Part shown: positions 1 to 6,717 of the stretch, in pieces
Layout: each line of letters starts with the position of its first letter
Position numbering within the stretch: position 1 is the first letter of the stretch
Notes under the pieces: model-generated
Told to the model about the DNA's origin: nothing
What the model saw: only the letters and a program-made list of their open reading frames with translations
The model's database searches: none
Made by a program: the position numbers and the translations under genes
NCBI RefSeq assembly: GCF_014651495.1
Contig: NZ_BMWZ01000001.1
Span: forward strand, 2,575 to 66,574
From: Algibacter mikhailovii
Lineage (GTDB): Bacteria; Bacteroidota; Bacteroidia; Flavobacteriales; Flavobacteriaceae
Direction of reading: 5' to 3'
Length of the DNA stretch: 64,000 nt

Positions 1-16
1 AGCTGTAGTTTTTTTA

Positions 17-580
17 CTATAGATATTTAATATTGTTCATTAAATCTCTATATTTCAGCATATCTTCAGTGTCAATTTCAACAATTCCGAGTTCACTGAC
101 TTTTTCAGATTTTGCCATTTCCTCTTCTATTTCTAATATTTGTTTTTGAATATTTAAAGTTTGAGCAGTAGATACATACGGTAAATTGGCAGGTTTGTTT
201 TTTCTGAAATAATCTTGACAGAAAAAGAATGCTGTATTCAAGTCTTTTACATTTTCTTTATTAATCCACGCTTTTTCGGTCAAATGAATTAACCAATCCC
301 AAACTAGATGACCATTATAATCTCTGGTTTCCCAAAATCTACTGCTTTCTATGATATAATCTCTTCCACCTTTACCAACTAATGCATCAGACTCTACTTG
401 CCAAATTCCGAACTTTATTATAGCAATACTTGCATAAAATTCTTCGTAATCAAATTGACCATTTTCCTTTGTGTATTTTACGGCCTTATCATAATCTGAA
501 TGGTCTTCGTCGAAATTATTTGGGATTTCTCCATTTTGCCAGAGGTCGTATAATAAGTTTTTTGCTTCTTGTTCTGTCAT
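17..580 (-). CDS. Hypothetical protein, 187 aa
   Basis: I do not recognise a family. The product is soluble and acidic, with no signal peptide or membrane helix; a helical C-terminal part (about residues 140-187) is rich in Glu and Lys. The ATG at 580 lies 9 bp after the stop of the frameshifted small gene at 590-887, so the two were probably one transcription unit. The frame is intact and ends 16 bases from the window edge. It is the outermost visible member of the run of small minus-strand genes in 1-3.8 kb, which look like accessory cassettes. That this is a real gene is fairly sure; its function is unknown. Confidence 0.6.
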   Translation of the reverse strand: MTEQEAKNLLYDLWQNGEIPNNFDEDHSDYDKAVKYTKENGQFDYEEFYASIAIIKFGIWQVESDALVGKGGRDYIIESSRFWETRDYNGHLVWDWLIHLTEKAWINKENVKDLNTAFFFCQDYFRKNKPANLPYVSTAQTLNIQKQILEIEEEMAKSEKVSELGIVEIDTEDMLKYRDLMNNIKYL

Positions 581-589
581 AACTTTTTT

Positions 590-887
590 TTAAAATTTTA
601 CATCCAATTTTTCATCTAATAGACTTTCTAATTCCGTTCTAAAAAATATACCATTTGTTCTAATTTTTGCTCTATCGCAAACTACGTCAACAGCTAAATC
701 ACTTCTCAAAAATGGTTGAATTGATGCTTCTGCATTCATCGTTCTCAAATATGATTTAACAAAAGCATCAAATTCTTTTTCATTAGTTGGACGTATTATT
801 TAACTCATCGATTGTTCCACCTCTATATTTTTGTCCGATTAAATGTTCGTTTTTATTTTTTAATTCGGTAGCTTGATTAAAATTCAT
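590..887 (-). pseudogene. Frameshifted small gene, about 98 aa when repaired
   Basis: Reading the minus strand from ATG at 887 gives MNFNQATELKNKNEHLIGQK, then RGGTIDEL, then a stop (TAA) after a few unrelated residues. The frame shifted by one continues without a break as RPTNEKEFDAFVKSYLRTMN and on to a stop at 590-592. Removing one A from the AAA near 805-807 joins both halves in phase (DEL-IIRPTNEKEF), giving 297 bases, or 98 codons plus stop. The product is not recognised. It sits 9 bp upstream of the 187-aa gene at 17-580, as a two-gene operon would. It could be a recent inactivation or a sequencing error in a homopolymer. Confidence 0.65.
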
Positions 888-940
888 TTCTTATGATTTT
901 ATAGTTGTAACGTCGTTTCTCAAATTACTGGCCACGGTTT

Positions 941-1049
941 AGTATAACCAAAGTTGTGTTTTGGTTTTGCAATTTTTCGTTTTATATAACTACTAAAATT
1001 AGTATTAAGAAATATTCTATTTTACTAAAAGCAACAATTTTGGTTATGC
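941..1049. repeat. attC-like imperfect inverted repeat A
   Basis: The arms at 944-957 (ATAACCAAAGTTGT) and 1034-1047 (ACAATTTTGGTTAT) are inverted copies with 13 of 14 matches, about 76 bases apart. The outer ends read GTATAAC and GTTATGC, each one base off the integron core consensus RYYYAAC / GTTRRRY. The repeat lies between the UDG-like gene (stop at 1070) and the frameshifted gene (start 887). It is the first of several related gene spacers in this region. Confidence 0.5.
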
Positions 1050-1069
1050 ATTTTTGGTTGGTGTTTTTT

Positions 1070-1741
1070 TTAATCTACTCGTATTAATCTTAAATTTTCA
1101 AGTATTTCATTTGCCTCTTGACTGATGTACGAGTCTCCAATGGTACGTGGTATTGTGATAATATCAATATTTTCAGTAAATCTATCAACAATTCCACCTG
1201 CTTTTTTCCCAAGACAAATAATTAACTTTGGTTCTATTAACTCTAGCATCGGATTAATCAATAGGTTGAATGAATTCCTTTGAGCAAAAACTGGAGGTTT
1301 TTTATCTTGTTTTGTTCTATATGGAATTGCATTAAAATATGCTATATTTTTCAAATTATTATCTAAAGCTTGAAGTGTTGGTTCAAATATTCTCCATAGA
1401 TTCCAAGATTTTAATATTTCTGGAAATTCTTTATTAATTGTTTGATATATTTCAATCTTGTTACTTTTACTTTGTTTAAAGTTTTCTAAAAGTGGATATA
1501 ATAAATTGTCACTCGGATGTCTTTGAATTCGCTTATCACTTCCTCCTCCAGGATTTACTCCAAAAACAATTGTTCCTCCTTTATTGAAATTTTCTCCAAA
1601 ATATCCTGGAAACATTATTCTCGCATCTTTTTTTAAGTGAAGAGGTGTATAATTATCTGAATTTATTGAGAATATCTCTTCTCGTTCTACTTGAACATTT
1701 GTGTAAAGTAATTCAATTAATTTATCTTGAAATTCTTTCAT
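1070..1741 (-). CDS. Uracil-DNA glycosylase-like superfamily protein
   Basis: 223 aa. Three blocks suggest the UDG fold: IVFGVNPGGGSD (about residues 58-69), resembling the glycine- and proline-rich motif 1 loop; AYFNAIPYRTKQDKKPP (about 134-150), a substrate-pocket-like block; and PKLIICLGKKAG (about 171-182), the hydrophobic strand followed by G-x-x-A typical of the superfamily. No iron-sulfur cysteine set is visible. The gene stands alone between two repeat spacers and is bracketed by 12-bp direct repeats at 1021-1032 and 1743-1754. DNA repair, or a defence role, is inferred from the fold only; activity is uncertain because the usual catalytic Asp/Asn and His motifs are not clear. Confidence 0.55.
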   Translation of the reverse strand: MKEFQDKLIELLYTNVQVEREEIFSINSDNYTPLHLKKDARIMFPGYFGENFNKGGTIVFGVNPGGGSDKRIQRHPSDNLLYPLLENFKQSKSNKIEIYQTINKEFPEILKSWNLWRIFEPTLQALDNNLKNIAYFNAIPYRTKQDKKPPVFAQRNSFNLLINPMLELIEPKLIICLGKKAGGIVDRFTENIDIITIPRTIGDSYISQEANEILENLRLIRVD

Positions 1742-1742
1742 A

Positions 1743-1754
1743 TTTACTAAAAGC
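1743..1754. repeat. 12-bp direct repeat bracketing the UDG-like gene
   Basis: TTTACTAAAAGC occurs at 1743-1754, directly upstream of the UDG-like start (ATG at 1741), and again in the same orientation at 1021-1032, downstream of its stop. The gene is thus carried between direct repeats, as expected of a mobile cassette. Confidence 0.5.
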
Positions 1755-1801
1755 TATTTTTTTATATTCAAAGTATTTTTATTTCGTAAGTAGGCTTGAA
1801 C

Positions 1802-1829
1802 TAGCAATTAATTTTACACGGTGTTAGGC
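1802..1829. repeat. attC-like half-site B
   Basis: TAGCAATTAATTTTACACGG continues to GTGTTAGGC at 1829. It is nearly the same as the right arm of repeat D (3302-3329), and its end GTTAGGC matches GTTRRRY exactly. It starts 5 bases beyond the stop codon of the HEPN-like gene (stop 1835-1837). A matching left arm is not obvious in 1742-1800. Confidence 0.5.
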
Positions 1830-1834
1830 AACGT

Positions 1835-2515
1835 TTATTTTGAATATTGAATCAAATCATATTTTTCATTTATTAATTTGATTATTTTGAATAAATAACT
1901 TTCAATTTCTTGCAAGAACTCTATTATTATGTCGCTTTTAAGAAATTGAAAAGTATCCTCCTGAATTAATAATGAATTATGCACTAGGTCTTTAGGATTA
2001 AATTTTTCAATAAATGAATTTTGATGTACAATATCATTTCGCAATTTATTCCATACAAGTATTCGTTCAAAAGATTGATTTTCATTAGAAAGCAGCGGTA
2101 TAACCTGATCAATTAGAAATGAATTGTATCTATTTATTAAAGATCCATTTTTGAATGAGGCTATTGTTTTTGTTGTACTTATGTGTGATTCACATATTTT
2201 GGAAATATTTTTTAATGTATGTTCGAAATATGAATAGATACCAACCAGATTCGATTTCAAAATATTGTCTAAAAAATAATTCAAATTTGAATCAATATTA
2301 AATTGCTTTCGCATACTAATAGCCACATCAAATTCCTCTTTATCAATTTCTTTTTTTATAAGAATATTATCACTCTCAATTTGATTCGATACAGATTTTA
2401 TAAAATATTCAAATCGACGAATTGTAATTAATATTCCATCTGATTCATTTTCATTACAAGAGTTTATTTCTTCTGAGAACTCATTTTTAAAATGTCTTGC
2501 TTTTCCAAAATTCAT
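1835..2515 (-). CDS. HEPN-like protein with RNDIVH motif
   Basis: 226 aa, almost entirely helical in character. Near the C-terminus it has LRNDIVH (R159, N160, H164), which fits the R-x4-H signature of HEPN domains; many HEPN proteins are ribonuclease toxins or helper domains in defence and abortive-infection systems. No signal peptide or membrane segment. The neighbouring gene at 2595-3185 has a similar helical layout and a degenerate form of the motif. No obvious antitoxin (MNT nucleotidyltransferase) lies beside it. Assignment rests on the motif and secondary structure only, so a nuclease role is an inference. Confidence 0.5.
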   Translation of the reverse strand: MNFGKARHFKNEFSEEINSCNENESDGILITIRRFEYFIKSVSNQIESDNILIKKEIDKEEFDVAISMRKQFNIDSNLNYFLDNILKSNLVGIYSYFEHTLKNISKICESHISTTKTIASFKNGSLINRYNSFLIDQVIPLLSNENQSFERILVWNKLRNDIVHQNSFIEKFNPKDLVHNSLLIQEDTFQFLKSDIIIEFLQEIESYLFKIIKLINEKYDLIQYSK

Positions 2516-2560
2516 ATTTACGCTATATTGATTTTTAATAATGGTAAGGATTATTCTTTT

Positions 2561-2600
2561 GCTTAACTAGCTATACAATTAAATATGCACGTAGTTAGGC
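2561..2600. repeat. attC-like short inverted repeat C
   Basis: A 40-base element with ends GCTTAACTA (2561-2569) and TAGTTAGGC (2592-2600), inverted copies with 8 of 9 matches. GCTTAAC fits RYYYAAC and GTTAGGC fits GTTRRRY exactly, the two core-site consensus forms of integron attC sites. The TAA stop of the gene at 2595-3185 lies inside the right core (2595-2597), as is common for cassette genes. Confidence 0.55.
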
Positions 2601-3185
2601 AACGTTAATTTTTTCTAATCTCTTAAAATGTTCCCACATTGTCCTTATAACATTCATAATTCTTAAAGGTTTTACTAATTCACCAGGAATGAAGTAAAAA
2701 GTTGTACCACAGAAAGAACCTTGAAAAGGCTTGAATTTAGGGTTAAATAAACTATTCCTTGTATTACGAATTACTTCAAATTCCTCTAGAGTTTGCTCTC
2801 TTTTTTCTATATCCAGTTTTAAAGTCAAATCCTCAAATAAAATACTCACTTTGAATTCTGTTGATCCGCATACATCTATATATTTTTGCCTTAAATACTT
2901 TTCATATGCGTTCCAAATAACGAATAATTGTCCAATATTATTAAACCTTACATGTGTTTGTAAAAGTTCCTTTTGTGCAAACAATTCATAATATTTTTTA
3001 GAATAAGAAATACTTGAGAGGTCAACTGTCCTTGCTTGGTCAAGAACAGCATGTGAAATATAGTCAAAGTATATAGAGGTGGAAAAGCCCATTAAATCGT
3101 CAACCAAACTACTTTCAATTTCAATTAACTTAAATTCCTCTTGTATTTGTTCAATTTCGTTAAGTGTGTCTTGTATTGTAGCCAT
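2595..3185 (-). CDS. Hypothetical helical protein, degenerate HEPN-like motif
   Basis: 196 aa, soluble, mostly helical, ending in EKINVA with the stop inside repeat C. No family is recognised with confidence. VIRNTRNSLFN (residues 138-148) lines up with the RNDIVH motif of the next gene: R143-N144-S145-L146-F147-N148, with Asn where the catalytic His would be. The preceding helix WNAYEKYLRQKY (91-102) also fits the usual HEPN helix. It may be a non-catalytic HEPN relative or simply a helical protein with a chance match. Its ATG at 3185 is 16 bases from the left end of repeat D. Confidence 0.5.
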   Translation of the reverse strand: MATIQDTLNEIEQIQEEFKLIEIESSLVDDLMGFSTSIYFDYISHAVLDQARTVDLSSISYSKKYYELFAQKELLQTHVRFNNIGQLFVIWNAYEKYLRQKYIDVCGSTEFKVSILFEDLTLKLDIEKREQTLEEFEVIRNTRNSLFNPKFKPFQGSFCGTTFYFIPGELVKPLRIMNVIRTMWEHFKRLEKINVA

Positions 3186-3200
3186 GAGAGTGATAATGTT

Positions 3201-3330
3201 GCCTAACGGTCTTGTTTATGATTAGTTGCTACGTTAAATAGCTAAATTTTTCCTTTAAAATTTACTTTGTTTTGTATTGTTATTTTATGGCTAGAATTCA
3301 CCAGCAATTAATTATAAACGGTGTTATGTG
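3201..3330. repeat. attC-like inverted repeat D, both arms present
   Basis: The left arm 3201-3231 (GCCTAACGGTCTTGTTTATG, then ATTAGTTGCTA) and the right arm 3302-3329 (CAGCAATTAATTATAAACGG, then TGTTATGT) are inverted copies; the inner 16 bases TTTATGATTAGTTGCT match 14 of 16. GCCTAAC fits RYYYAAC exactly; GTTATGT is one base off GTTRRRY. Total span is about 130 bases, within the usual attC size range. It lies between the 196-aa gene and the LprI-like gene. Confidence 0.6.
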
Positions 3331-3354
3331 TAGTTATTCCTTCAGCTATATGTT

Positions 3355-3762
3355 TTATTCACCTAAAGCTTTCAAAAATTCATTTATTAAGTACTTAATT
3401 CTTTCCGAAACAAACTCTGCTTTTTTCTGATATTTAAACATTTTGTCGTCAAGACCATTTCCGAAACCAGTATTTTCCGAGTTTATTTTCTTAAATTCTT
3501 TATCCCGAAGCTCAAGCCATTCGATTTGGGATTCTCTTATTTTTAGCTTTTCTTCAGAGTTTAAATTCCTTTCTATTTTGTTATAAACAATATTCAATAA
3601 ACTGTCATTTTCTTGATAATATTTCACTGAACAATTAAACATGAATTTTCCTTTATCCAAACATTCTTGATTCTCTTTTTCTATAATTTCTAATTCATGT
3701 GATAAATTCTGAGAATTTATGTTTAGAATTAATAAAAAAAATAGACCAAAAGTGAGTTTCAT
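3355..3762 (-). CDS. LprI/DUF1311-like secreted protein
   Basis: 135 aa from the ATG at 3762; an ATG 24 bases upstream is possible, but the later one gives a clean signal peptide (MKLTFGLFFLLILNINSQ). The mature part has paired cysteines (C-x10-C, in ECLDKGKFMFNC), then a helix CSVKYYQENDSLLNIVYNKI and LKIRESQIEWLELRDKEF. This matches the DUF1311/LprI pattern (start of mature protein with Cys, Q/E-x-W-x-x-x-R-D). Some LprI proteins inhibit lysozyme, but most members have no known role. It probably acts in the periplasm. It is the last of the small genes separated by attC-like spacers. Confidence 0.6.
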   Translation of the reverse strand: MKLTFGLFFLLILNINSQNLSHELEIIEKENQECLDKGKFMFNCSVKYYQENDSLLNIVYNKIERNLNSEEKLKIRESQIEWLELRDKEFKKINSENTGFGNGLDDKMFKYQKKAEFVSERIKYLINEFLKALGE

Positions 3763-3786
3763 GCTAAGATTTTCAGAATTACACAT

Positions 3787-4115
3787 AACTAGTTATATCC
3801 TAACAAAGTATCCTGTTTATAGTTGTTAACCACCAGATAAAAGTAATAAGGCTTAAATATATCTAATCGTTAAAACTATGCTGTTATTAGGTTAAATTAC
3901 ACTCCCAAATATAGCGAATTACTTTGTTTTGTTTAGTATTATTCTTACGTTATTTTGAGGGAATTTATGGTATAGGAACTAATTGTTTTCTAAATCCAGA
4001 TGTAGGATTAAATTAATAGGTGTCAACTATTGTTTTTATAGTATTTAACTTATAAAGAATAGGACTTCCTCAGACTTTTTATTTGCGTATAGAAGGTATG
4101 TATTTAGTGTTTGAT
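3787..4115. other. Gene-free stretch with partial attC-like half-site E
   Basis: No credible coding frame on either strand. At 3798-3830 the sequence TCCTAACAAAGTATCCTGTT, then TATAGTTGTTAA, resembles the left arm of repeat D (core TCCTAAC, then TGTTTAT-AGTTG-TA), so it may be one end of a spacer whose other arm is lost or diverged. The rest is AT-rich without clear signals. Confidence 0.4.
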
Positions 4116-4568
4116 TTAAGTCAGTTTAGGATAAAATGAATAAACAATTTCATTCGTTTGTAAATCAAAATAGGGGAGCGCACCATCACTCCGATGAGGA
4201 AGATTATTTACAGGGTGATAGCGTTTAGTAATTTTATTGGCGAGCATTTTTAAATCGCCTTTGGTGGCTGGCCGATTCTCTAAAGGGGTAAAAGCATTTT
4301 GAAGTTTGTTGGCAATTATATTTCCCGCTGTTGAATTTCCTACACCTGCTAAACTCATGGTTTCTATTTTACCTTTATCTGTAGGAGGTGATTTTTCAGG
4401 AACAGTTACAAGTGTATTATTTTTTGTAGTGGTATTGAGTAATTTCTTTTTTGCCGTTATCTTTTGATGATGGTTTTTAGACCGACAACTATTGCTGCAA
4501 AAAACCTGAACGCCTCGTCTTTTGGGTATAAATTCTTTATAACAGTATTTACAGGTGTAATATTTCAT
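4116..4568 (-). CDS. Zinc-ribbon protein, unknown role
   Basis: 150 aa. The N-terminus has CKYC (C6, C9) and CSNSC (C24, C28), a four-cysteine ribbon expected to bind zinc, inside a basic stretch (KEFIPKRRGVQVFC). A Lys/Asn/Thr-rich linker follows, then a conserved-looking C-terminal part (about 85-150). The pattern is typical of small proteins on flavobacterial integrative elements, and the gene shares strand and island with the recombinase at 5305-6663. A 38-bp perfect palindrome lies 6 bases upstream of its ATG. DNA or RNA binding is an inference from the ribbon and charge. Confidence 0.6.
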   Translation of the reverse strand: MKYYTCKYCYKEFIPKRRGVQVFCSNSCRSKNHHQKITAKKKLLNTTTKNNTLVTVPEKSPPTDKGKIETMSLAGVGNSTAGNIIANKLQNAFTPLENRPATKGDLKMLANKITKRYHPVNNLPHRSDGALPYFDLQTNEIVYSFYPKLT

Positions 4569-4574
4569 TTATTA

Positions 4575-4612
4575 AATTTAGCGTCAAACAAACGTTTGTT
4601 TGACGCTAAATT
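4575..4612. repeat. Perfect 38-bp palindrome
   Basis: The 19-base arm AATTTAGCGTCAAACAAAC at 4575-4593 is followed at once by its exact reverse complement (4594-4612), with no loop. It ends 6 bases before the ATG (4568) of the zinc-ribbon gene, with 12 bases between it and the stop of the gene at 4625. No T tract follows, so it is not a standard terminator. It could be an operator, a translational hairpin or an element end. Confidence 0.8.
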
Positions 4613-4624
4613 AGTCAATTTGGA

Positions 4625-5305
4625 CTAGTTATTAGGTGTTTTTGATTTTAAATTCACCTTAAAAACGGTTTCAAGTAAGTATTTATCCGCTTCTTCAAAA
4701 CTAATGAGCACCTTTTTCTTTTTTCTAGGTGTTTTAACTTTAGTCTTGGTTGGTTTCGAGATTCCGGTGACCGATTTTGGTATTTTTATATCTCCAAAAA
4801 CACTACTTATGCTTTCTTGAACCACCTTTGGGTCGGCCTGTTTTTTATGACCAAAGCACTCAGTCAATTTTATTGCATGTGACTTAATGGCTGTAAACTG
4901 CATTTGAAAATGTGCTTTGTGTTCTGCTGTAGCGTCTTTTATATTATCTTCTAGATTATTTAAAAGCCAGTCATAAATATATTCATAGGAAGCAACATGT
5001 TTCTGGTATAAGTCCAGGATGTATTTAAAAGCATCCTCTTGTAATTCCTTAAACTTATAGAGTTGAAAGATATTGTTTTCAAGATGCTTCTCCTTATTTA
5101 AAAGTTCAATTGCGGGAATACAATTTTCATATAATTTATGTTCTCCATTTGCTTTTATAATGACCAATGTATTGGTAACGCCAAAAGTCAAAAGATCCTG
5201 TTTCATCTCCTCTGTAATATTCGGAATGATTGATTCAGGAACATAAAAAATACTGGGGCGATAAAGGTTATTCACGAAACCCGTAATGTCATCATTAAAA
5301 GTCAT
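4625..5305 (-). CDS. Hypothetical island protein, coupled to recombinase
   Basis: 226 aa, soluble. No family recognised. The N-terminal half contains VTNTLVIIKANGEHKLYENC and a helical middle (about 80-160); the C-terminal third is very basic (KPTKTKVKTPRKKKK, about 185-199), consistent with nucleic-acid binding. Its ATG (5303-5305) overlaps the TAA stop of the recombinase (TAATG), so the two are translationally coupled and probably work together. A recombination accessory role is an inference from this coupling alone. Confidence 0.6.
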   Translation of the reverse strand: MTFNDDITGFVNNLYRPSIFYVPESIIPNITEEMKQDLLTFGVTNTLVIIKANGEHKLYENCIPAIELLNKEKHLENNIFQLYKFKELQEDAFKYILDLYQKHVASYEYIYDWLLNNLEDNIKDATAEHKAHFQMQFTAIKSHAIKLTECFGHKKQADPKVVQESISSVFGDIKIPKSVTGISKPTKTKVKTPRKKKKVLISFEEADKYLLETVFKVNLKSKTPNN

Positions 5306-6663
5306 TAAACATCTTTTAATAGGTTAGAATAATCTTCTGGTAATTGCGCATCAATATCTCTTAAATATTTCTCAAGAGCTGTCATGGTAGAATGCCCTGT
5401 AATCTGCATGAGTTGACTTTTTGCATTATATGGGGACGATGCTTTCACCAAAGCACGATAGAGTTTTGTGGTAAATGTGTGCCTAAAACTATACATGGTT
5501 TGATTGGCATCTAATTTAAAATGCTTTTTTACAATACTATTAAACTGTTTTGAGAAATAGTTACTTCTGTTTTTTTCTGTAGCATTCCAGAATCCTCCAA
5601 TTTTATGAGGTGTAAATAAATAAGCCTCAGGGTCTAATTTTGATAAATCTGGTAATTCATCGAGAACAATTTGAGGAATCAATTTAGTCTTTAGTGGGCT
5701 GTTCTTAGCTTGAAATTGGATGGTTTTATTTACTAAATCAAAGTCTTTTATTTTTAAGCGACAGGCCTCAACAGGTCTCAAAAAATTATAGGAGAAGAAT
5801 TTGATGAATAAGAGCAGCATTGGGTCCTCTTTTTCTAAGTGATCAAATATTTTTTCCTTTTCAGCAGGATTATAGGTTTTGTTTCTTTTAGACTTGCTTT
5901 TTAAAACCGGTGTTTTTTTCATGGGATTACTTAAAATAATCTCATTGTCTTCTAAAGTTTGCAAAAGCGTACTTAAATTAAGCCGGTAATTATTTCTGTT
6001 TCTAGCACTGGATCTTATTAAAATAGCATTCAAAAAGTCCATAGCTACTTTTTTATTGATTTGATCAATCGTTTTAATTTCAGGCTTATTGCTTTGCATC
6101 CAAGCTATAAATGTATTGGATGAGTACTGATAATCTTTATAGGTGCGATCACTAATTTGATTCTTTTTTAATTCTAAACTATATGCAATACCTTCTTTTA
6201 AAGACATGCCTTCCACTTTACTAGGTTCTTTAGAAGGACTTTTAGGTGTAGCCACTGGTTCTTGCGGTAAAGGGCTAGGAGCTATTTTATGTTCTGGAAC
6301 TTCAATTTTAACAGGCGTATTGTTTTCATTATTCTGCTTTGAATTATGAAATGCCGTATTATCTATAAAGGGATCATAGCCTTCTTTGAGAAGTTTGATT
6401 AAGCGTTTTCTATAAATTGATAAGACAGCTAGGCGATCTTCTTTATTTTTATATGAATTTGCTGAACCATAAATATTATTCATACGCTTTAACTTTCCAG
6501 TTTTTGGATCTCTATATGAATAATGGACGTACCAACGTTTGGATAGATTGCCGTTTGCGGTGTTAATTTTTGGGGTTGAAAACTTAGGTTTGTGTGCCAA
6601 ATCGTGTTCTAAATCGTGTTCATTTGTGTGTTCAAATGTAATAAACTTATTAAGAGTATGCAT
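5305..6663 (-). CDS. Tyrosine recombinase / integrase
   Basis: 452 aa. Likely integrase of an element inserted at tRNA-Met. An Arm-type N-terminal region with KRWYVHYSYRDPKTGKLKR (about 42-60) precedes a Pro-rich linker (about 115-150), a SAM-like core-binding domain (about 155-250) and the catalytic domain. The catalytic set is R296 (FLRPVEA), R394-H395 (MYSFRHTF), H424 (GHS) and the nucleophile Y433 (LEKYLRD). The first His of the HxxR box is replaced by Tyr (Y391), as in many Bacteroidota integrases. The ATG at 6663 directly follows the T tract of a hairpin and has no ribosome-binding site, so the exact start is less sure. It is not an IntI: it is longer, and I see no IntI-specific insert. 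Confidence 0.9.
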   Translation of the reverse strand: MHTLNKFITFEHTNEHDLEHDLAHKPKFSTPKINTANGNLSKRWYVHYSYRDPKTGKLKRMNNIYGSANSYKNKEDRLAVLSIYRKRLIKLLKEGYDPFIDNTAFHNSKQNNENNTPVKIEVPEHKIAPSPLPQEPVATPKSPSKEPSKVEGMSLKEGIAYSLELKKNQISDRTYKDYQYSSNTFIAWMQSNKPEIKTIDQINKKVAMDFLNAILIRSSARNRNNYRLNLSTLLQTLEDNEIILSNPMKKTPVLKSKSKRNKTYNPAEKEKIFDHLEKEDPMLLLFIKFFSYNFLRPVEACRLKIKDFDLVNKTIQFQAKNSPLKTKLIPQIVLDELPDLSKLDPEAYLFTPHKIGGFWNATEKNRSNYFSKQFNSIVKKHFKLDANQTMYSFRHTFTTKLYRALVKASSPYNAKSQLMQITGHSTMTALEKYLRDIDAQLPEDYSNLLKDV

Positions 6664-6694
6664 AAAAAAACGGTTTAGTGTGAACTAAACCGTT
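6664..6694 (-). terminator. Hairpin terminator after tRNA-Met
   Basis: On the minus strand an 11-bp perfect stem (AACGGTTTAGT / ACTAAACCGTT, loop of 4) at 6669-6694 is followed by seven T residues that run straight into the integrase ATG. It fits the terminator of the tRNA-Met transcript. Confidence 0.75.
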
Positions 6695-6717
6695 AGTTTG
6701 GAACTGATTAAGAACTG

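Noticed and set aside
5305-6663. The recombinase as an integron integrase for the attC-like array
   Set aside because: It is about 100 residues longer than IntI, has an Arm-type N-terminus, and sits at a tRNA; no IntI-specific helix insert is evident.
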